DNA of 64,000 nucleotides from G965267605 sp965267605 (GTDB lineage: Bacteria > Bacteroidota > Bacteroidia > Flavobacteriales_E > Vicingaceae): positions 1,364,001-1,428,000 of the forward strand of contig OZ254088.1 of the NCBI GenBank assembly GCA_965267605.1. The letters are read 5' to 3'. Within the stretch, counting starts at the first letter, position 1. Every line of letters begins with the position of its first letter. The position numbers were made by a program, and so were the translations under genes. Positions 9,093 through 18,011 of the stretch are shown piece by piece. Below the pieces are notes generated by a model. It searched no databases and was not told where the DNA came from. It saw only the letters and a list, made by a program, of their open reading frames with translations.

Positions 9093-10107
9093 GCCGCAAA
9101 CAGCAGTTCTAAAGCTAACGATTTTACTTCTCGGATGTTTTGTCTTGGGTTGTTCCAAAGTAGAGCCATCCTTCGAAGAAATGCCCAATATCTGTACCAA
9201 ACATTTGCGTGGGCTGCATGTTCACAGTGATAAGGTAATATGGGTGTCAGGTAAAGGTTCCTTTTGGGGCCTTTCCACAGACGGAGGAAATTCCTGGAGG
9301 TCGGGAACTATAGTAGATGAGTATGACCTGGACTTCCGTGACATTCAGGCAATCAATGAACAATCTGCGATCGCCATGAGTTCAGGGTTTCCTGCAACTG
9401 TCTATAGAACAGATGATGCAGGAAACACATGGAAACAATGTTTCATCCGTAAAGATTCAGCGTACTTCCTTAACGGCATCGCTACAAACGGAAAGGTGTT
9501 CTTCATTTATGGTGATCCTATTGATGGAAAGATGTTACTACTGAAATCGGAAGATGGTATCTCTTGGAATCCGGTTCCCCATGAAGCTCCAACAATGGAA
9601 ATCAGTGAAATGGGATATGCAGCCAGCGGAACAGGGTGTTTCGTTGTAAGAGATACATTGCACATCATATTAGGTGGTAGCAAATCCAGATTGCTTTCTG
9701 CTCCACTCAACACCATGAAATGGGAATCTCAACAATTACCAATGATGACAGGTCCGGGTAAAGGACCATTCTCTTTCAGTTATGCGTCCAGCGCAAGTGC
9801 CATAGCTGTGGGTGGAAGCTATATTGACTCCACCAATGCAGATTCAAATGCCGCAGTGCTTCATCCTGAGCATGCCTTAATATGGAGCAATCCCCCCATT
9901 CCACCTTTAGGTTACAGATCCTGCGTTGTACACAATGAGGATGTAGCTATCTGCACAGGACGAACGGGAACAGACATCTCATTGGACGGTGGCATGATCT
10001 GGCAACCCCTAACCAGCATTGGCTATTTCTCGTGCGAGATTGGCTCTGATTACGCTTATCTTGTAGGAAGAGCTGGCAGATTTGGAAGGGTCAAAATCTA
10101 TCATTAA
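9091..10107 (+). CDS. Ycf48-like beta-propeller lipoprotein
   Basis: A 338-residue protein. The start at 9091 gives a lipoprotein signal with lipobox FVLGC; starts at 9064 and 9085 are possible. The body has repeated STDGGNSW / RTDDAGNTW / KSEDGISW motifs, the signature of BNR/Ycf48-type beta-propellers. In Bacteroidota such proteins are often annotated as oxidoreductases without good reason; I see no redox motif. It probably faces the periplasm or is surface-anchored. The PlsC-like gene begins 2 bases after its stop, so the two are likely co-transcribed. Confidence 0.82.
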   Translation: MPQTAVLKLTILLLGCFVLGCSKVEPSFEEMPNICTKHLRGLHVHSDKVIWVSGKGSFWGLSTDGGNSWRSGTIVDEYDLDFRDIQAINEQSAIAMSSGFPATVYRTDDAGNTWKQCFIRKDSAYFLNGIATNGKVFFIYGDPIDGKMLLLKSEDGISWNPVPHEAPTMEISEMGYAASGTGCFVVRDTLHIILGGSKSRLLSAPLNTMKWESQQLPMMTGPGKGPFSFSYASSASAIAVGGSYIDSTNADSNAAVLHPEHALIWSNPPIPPLGYRSCVVHNEDVAICTGRTGTDISLDGGMIWQPLTSIGYFSCEIGSDYAYLVGRAGRFGRVKIYH

Positions 10108-10109
10108 GG

Positions 10110-11480
10110 ATGTACAAGCTGCTAAGAGGATTACTGAGAATTGCTGTTTACTCCTATTTCAAGCGAGTTAGAGTAATTGGCAATACGAATATTCCGAAAG
10201 GTGTTCCTATCATCTTTGCGTGCAATCACCCGAGCGCCTTCATGGATCCTATTCTTGTAGCCGCCCACCTTCCGCGAAAAGTACACTTCCTGGCGGGGGC
10301 AGATTTCTTCTTCAACAAGGCCGTGGGCTGGATATTCAAGCAGCTATGGATGATTCCTGTATACCGCCCGAATAAGATGCCGGGCCAAGGCCACAAGAAT
10401 GCAGAGGTGTTTAAAGCTTGTTATGACCATCTCGGAAAGCGTGGCGCCATCATGATTTTTCCTGAAGGTGTTTCCATTACCGAACACAAGATCAAACCTG
10501 TAAAGACAGGTGCTTCAAGAATCATGTTTGGAGCGGAATCTATTCACAATTTCGAATTGGGTGCCATGATCATTCCCATAGGATTGCATTATACCAATCC
10601 ACACCAATTCCAAAGTGAAGTGGTTCTGAACATTGGAGATCCCATTACTGCTGCCGAATACCATGAAAAGTACCAAAAGGACGATCGAGAAACGGTTGTT
10701 GAACTAACGGATCGCCTGGAATTGGAACTCAAAGAGCTTACCCACCATGTTGATAAGGATGAGATAGGTATTCTTACAGATCAAATCAAAGCTATTTACG
10801 GGCACCAGCTACGAGAAGAGATCGTTAGCTCTTCAGACAAATCTGTGCAAGACTTCAGGCTCAGTAAAGAAATCAACGATGCGCTCACGTTCTTCTCGAG
10901 CAGAAATCCTTTTATGTTGCTCCAGATGCGAGAATCAGTGAACAATTATGTTGATCTGGCAAACGAACTGGGATTCAGTGATTGGAAGGTAAGGGTAACC
11001 GAGCGTAGGTTTAGATTGATCCCCGCAATAATATACACCACATTAACCGCTCCCATCATTCTTCTCGGATACATAGGGAATTTCGTTCCCTATGAGCTGA
11101 CAGGGTTCATTGGAAGACGTATGAAATCGGATTCTGTGTTCAAGGGTTCGTTTATGCTTACCGTAGGTTTCTTCTTGTTCTGCATATGGTATGCCTGCAT
11201 ATTCCTGATCATTCATAATGTTGTCGGAGGCTGGATGTGGCCCGGAATAGCCTTAGCTACAGCTATGAGTACAGGTTACCTAACCCCTTTCTTTGTACGC
11301 CATTTCAGACGGTTAAAACTCAATCTTAGATTTACGCGTTTGATGCTGAGGCGTGATGAAAAGGTGCTTCAACTCATTGCTGAACGAAATTCACTCCACG
11401 AAATGTTGGAAGGACTAAAGGATGAATACTTGGGATCTCCTCACATGCAAGAGCGACTGGCTGAACTGCAGGATTCTTAG
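10110..11480 (+). CDS. PlsC-like 1-acylglycerol-phosphate acyltransferase domain protein
   Basis: A 456-residue protein. The first 210 residues are a lysophospholipid acyltransferase domain with the HX4D catalytic motif in NHPSAFMD (His40, Asp45) and the substrate motif FPEGVS near residue 115. This is longer than typical PlsC (about 250 residues): a helical region and then three to four membrane segments follow (from about residue 307), with a charged C-terminal tail. It is likely an inner-membrane acyltransferase acting on lysophosphatidic acid or another acyl acceptor. Confidence 0.9.
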   Translation: MYKLLRGLLRIAVYSYFKRVRVIGNTNIPKGVPIIFACNHPSAFMDPILVAAHLPRKVHFLAGADFFFNKAVGWIFKQLWMIPVYRPNKMPGQGHKNAEVFKACYDHLGKRGAIMIFPEGVSITEHKIKPVKTGASRIMFGAESIHNFELGAMIIPIGLHYTNPHQFQSEVVLNIGDPITAAEYHEKYQKDDRETVVELTDRLELELKELTHHVDKDEIGILTDQIKAIYGHQLREEIVSSSDKSVQDFRLSKEINDALTFFSSRNPFMLLQMRESVNNYVDLANELGFSDWKVRVTERRFRLIPAIIYTTLTAPIILLGYIGNFVPYELTGFIGRRMKSDSVFKGSFMLTVGFFLFCIWYACIFLIIHNVVGGWMWPGIALATAMSTGYLTPFFVRHFRRLKLNLRFTRLMLRRDEKVLQLIAERNSLHEMLEGLKDEYLGSPHMQERLAELQDS

Positions 11481-11486
11481 TCGCAT

Positions 11487-11519
11487 TTTGGCAGGATACA
11501 ATTGACAGTCGTATATTGG
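11487..11519 (+). promoter_or_regulatory. Bacteroidota-type promoter for SpoIIE phosphatase
   Basis: TTTG at 11487-11490 and TATATTGG at 11512-11519 are separated by 21 bases, matching the TTTG / TAnnTTTG pattern with one mismatch. Transcription would begin near 11526, which excludes the TTG at 11516 as a start codon and supports the ATG at 11546. Confidence 0.55.
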
Positions 11520-11545
11520 TTCACCACAGTGCTACGCCTTCCTTC

Positions 11546-13042
11546 ATGGGAACCTACCTCAAGAACATTCTCAAGAATTCCAGTACCCGTATACTGGTCA
11601 TTATCTTCTTTAGTCTTGTAGCGTTAACAGGTTTCTTTTTGGTCTATGGATACTTCTCACAATTGAAATTGTACGAGGAAGCCGAGCTTAACAGACTTAG
11701 CGGTGTTGCGAAATCGCTTGCAGTTCAGATTAACGGAGACACACATGCCAGACTTTATAAAGAGTTCCAGCAAAAAGACGGTATAACCAAAGCTGGAGAC
11801 TCACCTCAGTATGATCAAATTCACAAGCTTCTCGCTAAAGCAGAAGAAGACAATGCACTTGGCACCGCTATTTACACACTTGTTTACGATGAGGAGAATG
11901 AGTATTTCAATTTTGTAGTCACATCCCGTGTTACTCCTTACTACAGGCATAGTTGGTTGGAATTCAAGCCTGAACACGTAAAGAAGTACGAAACTGGAGG
12001 CCTGATACTTCCCTATGAAGATGAGAACGGAACGTGGTTATCAGCTTTTGAGCCGATCTTGGACTCTGACGGCAGGGTTGTTGCGATAGTTCAGGCTGAC
12101 GAAAAATTTGGCAAGTTCATTAGTGAAGCCAGGTACGCGATCGCGAAGAATTCGATTATCAGTTTGGTCGTATTTCTGCTTATCGCAGTATTGCTTCTCC
12201 GTTCCATTCGTACCATCCTGCTCAAAGAGGAGGAATTGAACAATGAGATCCTTCACCAAAAACTTCTGATCGAAGCGAAGAACAAAGACATCATGGATAG
12301 CATCCATTATGCGAAGAAGATCCAGGATGCCATTCTTCCTTCTATCAGTAAGATACAGTCGGTGTTCCCGGATTCCTTCGTACTGTTCATACCACGAGAT
12401 ATCGTTAGTGGAGATTTCTACTGGTTTGCAGAAAAAGACAATCACGCTATCCTGGCTGCTGTAGACTGTACCGGACATGGCGTTCCCGGGGCCTTTATGA
12501 GCATGATCGGTAACACCATTCTAAATGATATTGTGATCCATCAAGACATCAACAAACCATCTGAGATCCTTGATCAGCTTGACTCCCGAATCAACAAGGT
12601 TCTGGAACAGGAAGGTTCGGACTCAAAGAATAGAGACGGAATGGACCTGGCGCTTTGTTGCTTCCACAAAGACAAGAGTAAGATTGAATACTCTGGAGCC
12701 TTCAGACCGTTGATTCACGTTAGAGATAATGAGCTGATCGAGGTTAAGGCCGACAAGTTTCCAATCGGAGGTGGTGACGACTATGGTTCTGAAGTATTCA
12801 GTAATCAGGAAATCAACACACAGCCAGGCGATGTGTTCTACATGTTCTCAGATGGGTATCCTGATCAGTTTGGCGGGGAAAAGGGAAAGAAGTTCATGAA
12901 TAAGCGATTTAAGAACCAGATCATTGATAACCATACTTTGCCAATGCAAGATCAGGCCAAAATGTTCATGGATCTGTTTGATGCGTGGAAGGGAGAGCAC
13001 GAGCAGGTAGACGATGTTTGCGTTATAGGTGTTCGTGTCTAA
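11546..13042 (+). CDS. Membrane-anchored SpoIIE-type PP2C phosphatase
   Basis: A 498-residue protein. A membrane segment at about 10-35 and another at about 209-227 bracket an extracytoplasmic sensor domain of about 170 residues. A short coiled coil ending in MDSIHYAKKIQDAILPS leads into the PP2C-like SpoIIE domain, with metal-binding motifs GDFYWF, VDCTGHGVPGAFMSM and DGYPDQFG. Such enzymes remove phosphate from serine or threonine, often on anti-sigma-factor antagonists. The sensor matches no fold I can name. The ATG at 11546 is supported by the promoter placed just upstream. Its catalytic half resembles that of the TPR-SpoIIE protein at 18997. Confidence 0.92.
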   Translation: MGTYLKNILKNSSTRILVIIFFSLVALTGFFLVYGYFSQLKLYEEAELNRLSGVAKSLAVQINGDTHARLYKEFQQKDGITKAGDSPQYDQIHKLLAKAEEDNALGTAIYTLVYDEENEYFNFVVTSRVTPYYRHSWLEFKPEHVKKYETGGLILPYEDENGTWLSAFEPILDSDGRVVAIVQADEKFGKFISEARYAIAKNSIISLVVFLLIAVLLLRSIRTILLKEEELNNEILHQKLLIEAKNKDIMDSIHYAKKIQDAILPSISKIQSVFPDSFVLFIPRDIVSGDFYWFAEKDNHAILAAVDCTGHGVPGAFMSMIGNTILNDIVIHQDINKPSEILDQLDSRINKVLEQEGSDSKNRDGMDLALCCFHKDKSKIEYSGAFRPLIHVRDNELIEVKADKFPIGGGDDYGSEVFSNQEINTQPGDVFYMFSDGYPDQFGGEKGKKFMNKRFKNQIIDNHTLPMQDQAKMFMDLFDAWKGEHEQVDDVCVIGVRV

Positions 13043-13098
13043 AGCCAATTATTCAAATTTTTACGTTTAATTCACGTTAGTTGGATTCAAATCGCACC

Positions 13099-13851
13099 GT
13101 GAAGGGGTTATCTGTTGTTATCATCACGAAGAATGAAGAGCGTAACATCGGTCGCGCAATAGATTCCGTGCGAGAGATCGCAGATGAAATCATTGTCGTT
13201 GACTCATTCTCTGATGACGGAACGGAAGCCATTTGTCTTGAGCGAGGTGTTCGTTTTGAAAAGCGGGAATGGGAAGGCTATTCGGCCACCAAGAACTATG
13301 CAAACTCCCTGGCTCATTATGACTTCATCTTCTCGCTTGATGCAGATGAAGCGGTTTCGCAAGAACTGCTTGCCAGCATCAACAAAGCCAAAGAAGAAGG
13401 CTTAAAGGGGACTTATTCGATGAATCGGTTAACGAACTACTGTGGTTCATGGATCAAACATTCTGGATGGTACCCGGATGAAAAACTCAGAATCTTTCCT
13501 AAGGAGGGAACCACCTGGGAAGGTGCCTATGTACATGAAGAGCTCACTTTCAAAAGTCTGTTAACCAACACCCATCTCCGCGGAGATTTAGAGCATTATT
13601 CATACTACTCACAAGTTGAGCATCGAGAACGTGCTGATAAATATTCATTATTAACTGCGGAAAAGATGCACGCAGCTGGAAAGACAGCGGGCCCGTTGAA
13701 ACCCTTTCTCAGTGCGCTTGCCCGGTTCATATCTATGTACTTCTTTAAGCTTGGTTTCCTTGATGGCGCTGCTGGATGGCGCATTGCTGTAATTTCCGCG
13801 CAGTCCAATATTCTGAAGTACAAAGAACTGAGAAGGTTGGCTGCACGATGA
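13099..13851 (+). CDS. Family 2 glycosyltransferase (WaaE-like)
   Basis: A 250-residue GT-A glycosyltransferase. The N-terminus KGLSVVIITKNEERNIG and the DAD metal/nucleotide-sugar motif in FSLDADEA are clear, and the later GWYPD and HEELTF blocks are those of the LPS-core beta-glucosyltransferase-like subgroup. I chose the GTG at 13099 because the family normally begins at this point; a TTG at 13081 would add six residues. A likely role is sugar addition to lipopolysaccharide or another envelope glycan. It overlaps the next gene by 4 bases. Confidence 0.9.
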   Translation: MKGLSVVIITKNEERNIGRAIDSVREIADEIIVVDSFSDDGTEAICLERGVRFEKREWEGYSATKNYANSLAHYDFIFSLDADEAVSQELLASINKAKEEGLKGTYSMNRLTNYCGSWIKHSGWYPDEKLRIFPKEGTTWEGAYVHEELTFKSLLTNTHLRGDLEHYSYYSQVEHRERADKYSLLTAEKMHAAGKTAGPLKPFLSALARFISMYFFKLGFLDGAAGWRIAVISAQSNILKYKELRRLAAR

Positions 13852-14525
13852 AATACGTGGTTGGAGACATACACGGCTGCCTCAATACACTCAAAGCACT
13901 CATCACACAACTCAACCTTTCTGATGGAGACACAATTGTATTCGTTGGTGACTACATTAACAAAGGGCCCAACTCAACTGGTGTAATCGATTTTATACTG
14001 AAACTAGGGCTGGAAGGATATGATGTGGTGACGCTAAAGGGTAATCATGAGGATGATCTTCTTCAATGCTCCTCTCGCCTATCTACCCTGGAGTTTCATA
14101 CATACGTGGAAGAGAAGCAAGGTAATGCTGATATGCTTGAAGACGGCAAGATAAAAGAACCCTACTTAGGATTTATGCAAAGGCTTGCGTACTACTGGAT
14201 GGATGAGCATTTCGTTGTGGCACATGCAGGATTAAACTTACAATCCGAAAATCCTCTAAACGACAAGGATGCTTTGCTCAGGATCAGGAAGTTTGGCCAC
14301 GGTCAGCAGGGCTATGATGGAAAACGTATCGTTCATGGTCACGATCCAACTGATCTACAAGCGATCAAAACAGCAGCAACAGATAAAGCCTGGATCATTC
14401 CGTTGGACGCTGGCTGCGTTTACAACAAGGTAGTTCCTGGATACGAGCAGTTTGAATTCGGTCATCTATGCGCCCTGGAACTGGAAACAATGAAACTGTT
14501 TGTGCAACCCAATATTGAGAATTAG
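13848..14525 (+). CDS. PPP-type serine/threonine or Ap4A-like metallophosphatase
   Basis: A 225-residue calcineurin-like phosphoesterase. The metal-binding motifs are in order: GDIHG (residues 6-10), GDYINKGPNS (34-43), GNHED (65-69), HAGL and HGHDP. This is the layout of small bacterial PPP phosphatases such as PrpA and ApaH; sequence alone does not tell protein phosphatase from dinucleotide hydrolase. The ATG at 13848 overlaps the upstream stop as ATGA; longer starts have no support. It ends overlapping the convergent gene by 4 bases. Confidence 0.9.
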   Translation: MKYVVGDIHGCLNTLKALITQLNLSDGDTIVFVGDYINKGPNSTGVIDFILKLGLEGYDVVTLKGNHEDDLLQCSSRLSTLEFHTYVEEKQGNADMLEDGKIKEPYLGFMQRLAYYWMDEHFVVAHAGLNLQSENPLNDKDALLRIRKFGHGQQGYDGKRIVHGHDPTDLQAIKTAATDKAWIIPLDAGCVYNKVVPGYEQFEFGHLCALELETMKLFVQPNIEN

Positions 14526-14770
14526 CACGTTGCAATAACGGCATCAATTTTTCTCTGGAATTCTTTAATCAGCTGCAACCTGTCACCGATCTCGATGATG
14601 TATTGCTTACGGTCCAGAAACTTGTACAGGTTCTTTTCCTCTACAACCTGCTTGCGTATGCCGGAGTTTCGGTCAAAGATGAGATATACAGGACCAGACG
14701 TATTCTTGAGTCTATCCCTTTGGTATCGAAGATTGAAAAGTTCTAATCTGGAAAGTTGTTGCGTACTCAT
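14522..14770 (-). CDS. Small hypothetical protein, 82 residues
   Basis: A charged, soluble-looking protein (many Lys, Arg, Glu and Gln; no membrane segment or cysteine pair) that I do not recognise. Its start lies 2 bases after the stop of the HIRAN gene on the same strand, so the two are probably a transcriptional unit. Its end overlaps the convergent phosphatase gene by 4 bases. Neither base composition nor codon use looks foreign. Confidence 0.6.
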   Translation of the reverse strand: MSTQQLSRLELFNLRYQRDRLKNTSGPVYLIFDRNSGIRKQVVEEKNLYKFLDRKQYIIEIGDRLQLIKEFQRKIDAVIATC

Positions 14771-14772
14771 AT

Positions 14773-15147
14773 CTATTGATTTTGCTTGTTAATGACTATC
14801 TGAAGTTTTGAAGGCGGCTGGAATCTCCCGCGTTGCACAGGACCCAATTGAATGGACACATCGTTGTTGCCAAGAATCCCGGCAACTTCTCTGTTATCCA
14901 CAGCGGAAATGAATCCAATCTTGAAGTGTTTGTAATACACCGCAAGCGCGTGAGGATCAAAAAGATTATCCATCTCACGTACCACCTGCAAAGCCGAGCC
15001 TTCGCGCAAGTGATGATACATGTAAGGCACCTGGCAATACTGTATGCCACGGATAGGACCACTATAAAGTGTTTGCGCATATGATTCCCTGCGCGCTGAA
15101 ACCTTCAATCCGAAAGGTGTAACAGTAATTAGAGATAAGGCATTCAT
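14773..15147 (-). CDS. Stand-alone HIRAN domain protein
   Basis: A 124-residue protein. The stretch GIQYCQVPYMYHHLREGSAL, then VREMDNLFDPHALAVYY and KIGFISAVDNREVAGIL, matches the HIRAN domain: a small beta domain that in HLTF-type helicases binds 3' DNA ends. It occurs here without any helicase or nuclease partner in the gene. No signal peptide is visible, so it is probably cytoplasmic. A DNA-related role is inference from the family. Confidence 0.75.
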   Translation of the reverse strand: MNALSLITVTPFGLKVSARRESYAQTLYSGPIRGIQYCQVPYMYHHLREGSALQVVREMDNLFDPHALAVYYKHFKIGFISAVDNREVAGILGNNDVSIQLGPVQRGRFQPPSKLQIVINKQNQ

Positions 15148-15187
15148 CAGTTGTTCGTTGTTGTTTCGAACAAAGGAATACCCCCAG

Positions 15188-15206
15188 ACCGTAACCTATT
15201 TACGGT
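15188..15206. repeat. Short inverted repeat downstream of receptor gene
   Basis: ACCGTAA, 5-base loop, TTACGGT: a perfect 7-bp stem between the receptor gene end and the HIRAN gene start. The adjacent A-tract lies on the wrong side for a minus-strand intrinsic terminator, so its function is uncertain. Confidence 0.35.
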
Positions 15207-15215
15207 GCAAAAAAA

Positions 15216-18011
15216 TTAATGGAATCGTCTAAAGTTCTTTCTTCTTGAATTCCCCTGCTTCTTACCAGGAAAGCTCTTCAGACTATAAGCCGCAGTTAGA
15301 ATAAAATGTCTCCCCAAAGTATTTGAAGTAGACTCCTGAATGAAATTGAGGTTGGTCGTTCTCGAAAAACCGATGTTCTGATTAAGTATATCAATACAAC
15401 TGAACTTAACCAGAATCCTTTCACTTTTTAAGAATGTTCGAGATAAAGATGATTCGAGAATGGGGAATCCTGCTTCACCATCAAATGCCTCTCCCGCATA
15501 CTCGACATAATCCGCACTAAACCCGAATGTCCACCGCTTCAGGAAATAGATAGTCAGATCACCGTAATAGTTGGTGTTGAAATAAGTCTGATCTGCGGAG
15601 TTTTCAGCAGCAAAATCTGTTAGATTGTAAGTATATGATACTCCAACCTTCACATCAAAGTGTTCCTTCTTTCTGTTCTGAACAGAGAACCCGCTGGTGC
15701 TGCTCCAGGTAGTTGTAGTATTGCTAATACCATTCTGAAAGAGGATTCCATTAGAATACATTCCGCTTTGGGTTATATCAAATTTAATCTTCAGCGGTCG
15801 TATAGGCGCACCAAATCCACCCCATACATTCACTCGTAAATCGTAATCAACGTTTACGGGAGTGGTATACTGGATCAGGTTCGAATCTAATGTCACCTTA
15901 TTTTGCACTTTGTCTTCGGTATAGGTGGCCGATAATCCCGCATACGTGTTTGTAAAGGCAAACTGATTAAACGAATGCCAACTCAGCCTTGCGGTATGCG
16001 CATACTCGGCCTGTAAATCCGGATTCCCAATGTATATCCTCAGTGGGTTCGAATTGTCTACTACTGGTGAAAGCTGTTCTATACTCGGTTGATTGACCCG
16101 CGTTCTGTATGTAAGCCTAAAGCTCTTACCTCTGCCTGGTCTCCATCTCAGTCTGAAAGACGGAAGCACATTACCGAATTCCTTTTTCACCTCCTGATCA
16201 ATAAGTGGAAGTTGTCCGCTCAACGTACTATACTGATAGTTAACTCCGAAGGTTGTAGACAACTTCTTACTGGGATTGAGCTTCAGGCTTGCACCCACAC
16301 GATCGTAAGTAAAATTGTTGTTGTACTTCGTGCTCAGTGACGTATTAAGAGTGCCGACTCCACTTTCCTGGTCCACATCATAGTAGGACTTATCAAGGTC
16401 TGTAAGTGTAGTTTGCCTTCGGTAACGCAGTTCAAGGTATTTCTTCTTGCCGATGGGTTCGGTATACCGGAAATCTCCTCCAAATGAGATTCTGTTCTTC
16501 AGGTAATCCTGATCCTGATTGATGGTATCGTACAACGCTGTGGTAGACAAAGAATCAATCAAATACAGCACATTGTTGGTGTTTACGTATCCATCTTGCG
16601 TATTGTCACCGTATGTACCATTTACTTCAGCCACCAAGGTTCTCCCTACTTTTCGCAACCTCTTTCTCCACTGCAACCTACCGGTGCCGTTCAATTCATT
16701 TCCTGACGATGAGCTTTCATTAGCACTCCCATTCTGGGTATCACCCAGCGTATTGAAGGTTATCTGTGAGGTATTGCCCGTTAACTTGGCAACACTGTAA
16801 CTGGCATTACCTCTAAAGGTTAGGTCTTGCGATGAATCAATCTTGGTTTTCAATTTCCAACTCACCTTGTTGCTATTGACGGTTGATCCGTTGCTCGCAA
16901 GATCAATGGCATCATAATTTCCCTCTGGATTGAAGTACTCCCGCTCGGTAAGATTCTCCAGGTTGTTGTCCATTGTGTTGTAGAAGTAACTCAGATAGAG
17001 GTGTGTCTTCTTGCTGAGATCCGTGTTCAGATTAAAACCTCCAGCCCATGTGGTGGTTAACCCATTCTTAGGGTTCCAGTTCATAGGCATTGCACCTGTG
17101 TTGAAACTCATACCTCCAGACATCATGGCTTGCCACCCTCCCATCATGTTAACGTAGTCTTCAAACCCAAATCCTTGCTCATTGAGGTTGTTCCCCATTC
17201 CAATCAAGGAAAGCTGCTTCTTCTTGGAAAACTGATTGATACTTCCTTTGAGGGTATACCTTCCATTAGGAGATGCTTCGCTGTAGCCTCCTCCACCGGT
17301 AATATCTCCGAAGTATCCATTCTTCCTGTCTGGCTTGAGTTTCAAATTGATGGTCTTCTGCTCATCTCCATCGCTAATACCTGTAAACTCTGCCAGGTCT
17401 GACTCCTTGTCAAAAACCTGAATCTTATCAATAGCATCCGCGGGCAGGTTTTTGGTAGCCATCTTTGGATCGTCACCAAAGAACTCCTTTCCATCTACCA
17501 GCACCTTCTGCACATCCTCCCCATGCGCTTTGATGTTGCCCTCCTTATCCACTTCCACGCCTGGTAATTTCTTCAACAGCTCTTCCACATCAGCATTAGG
17601 CTCTGTCTTGAAGGCCTTCGCATTGTATTGGACTGTATCTCCCTTAATCTGAATTGGGATGTGATCTTCAACTACTTCATGCCCTTCAAGCTTAACAGAC
17701 GTTTTTTCAAGTACAAGCCCACCCAACTTTAAATCACCGGTAACCTGAATATCCTTGCTCATAGGAGCATACCCGATGTATGTGCTTTGAAAAACATAGG
17801 ATCCAGGCTTGATCCCCTTCATCACAAATGATCCATCCTCCTTTGTAATAGCGAACTGAACCATAGAAGAGTCCTTCTTCTTCAACAGTACAACGGACGC
17901 GTAACCCAGCAATTGATCTTCCTTATCCTTCATTACCCCACTTACTGTGAAGTTCTGACCAAAAGACAGAGAAGCCAATGCCACTAACAGTATGGAAGCA
18001 AGTATTCTCAC
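15216..18011 (-). CDS. Outer-membrane TonB-receptor-like barrel with regulatory domain
   Basis: A 931-residue protein with a signal peptide (1-18), a carboxypeptidase-regulatory-like beta domain (about 20-110), a plug-like domain (about 130-235, with DVEELLKKLPGVEV and VLVDGKEFFGDDP) and a long beta-barrel of the OMP_b-brl_3 type to the C-terminus. It ends in a basic tail, KNFRRFH, instead of the usual terminal aromatic strand. No clear TonB box is visible. It overlaps the GLPGLI gene by 4 bases (ATGA), a pairing common in Bacteroidota. The substrate is unknown. Confidence 0.9.
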   Translation of the reverse strand: MRILASILLVALASLSFGQNFTVSGVMKDKEDQLLGYASVVLLKKKDSSMVQFAITKEDGSFVMKGIKPGSYVFQSTYIGYAPMSKDIQVTGDLKLGGLVLEKTSVKLEGHEVVEDHIPIQIKGDTVQYNAKAFKTEPNADVEELLKKLPGVEVDKEGNIKAHGEDVQKVLVDGKEFFGDDPKMATKNLPADAIDKIQVFDKESDLAEFTGISDGDEQKTINLKLKPDRKNGYFGDITGGGGYSEASPNGRYTLKGSINQFSKKKQLSLIGMGNNLNEQGFGFEDYVNMMGGWQAMMSGGMSFNTGAMPMNWNPKNGLTTTWAGGFNLNTDLSKKTHLYLSYFYNTMDNNLENLTEREYFNPEGNYDAIDLASNGSTVNSNKVSWKLKTKIDSSQDLTFRGNASYSVAKLTGNTSQITFNTLGDTQNGSANESSSSGNELNGTGRLQWRKRLRKVGRTLVAEVNGTYGDNTQDGYVNTNNVLYLIDSLSTTALYDTINQDQDYLKNRISFGGDFRYTEPIGKKKYLELRYRRQTTLTDLDKSYYDVDQESGVGTLNTSLSTKYNNNFTYDRVGASLKLNPSKKLSTTFGVNYQYSTLSGQLPLIDQEVKKEFGNVLPSFRLRWRPGRGKSFRLTYRTRVNQPSIEQLSPVVDNSNPLRIYIGNPDLQAEYAHTARLSWHSFNQFAFTNTYAGLSATYTEDKVQNKVTLDSNLIQYTTPVNVDYDLRVNVWGGFGAPIRPLKIKFDITQSGMYSNGILFQNGISNTTTTWSSTSGFSVQNRKKEHFDVKVGVSYTYNLTDFAAENSADQTYFNTNYYGDLTIYFLKRWTFGFSADYVEYAGEAFDGEAGFPILESSLSRTFLKSERILVKFSCIDILNQNIGFSRTTNLNFIQESTSNTLGRHFILTAAYSLKSFPGKKQGNSRRKNFRRFH

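Noticed and set aside
11516..11545. TTG at 11516 as the start of the SpoIIE phosphatase
   Set aside because: It lies inside the likely -7 element TATATTGG; the ATG at 11546 begins a proper membrane anchor.
15880..15905. GGTTCGAATC-type T-loop-like sequence that could mark a tRNA
   Set aside because: No acceptor stem, anticodon arm or CCA pairing could be built; it lies inside the receptor gene.
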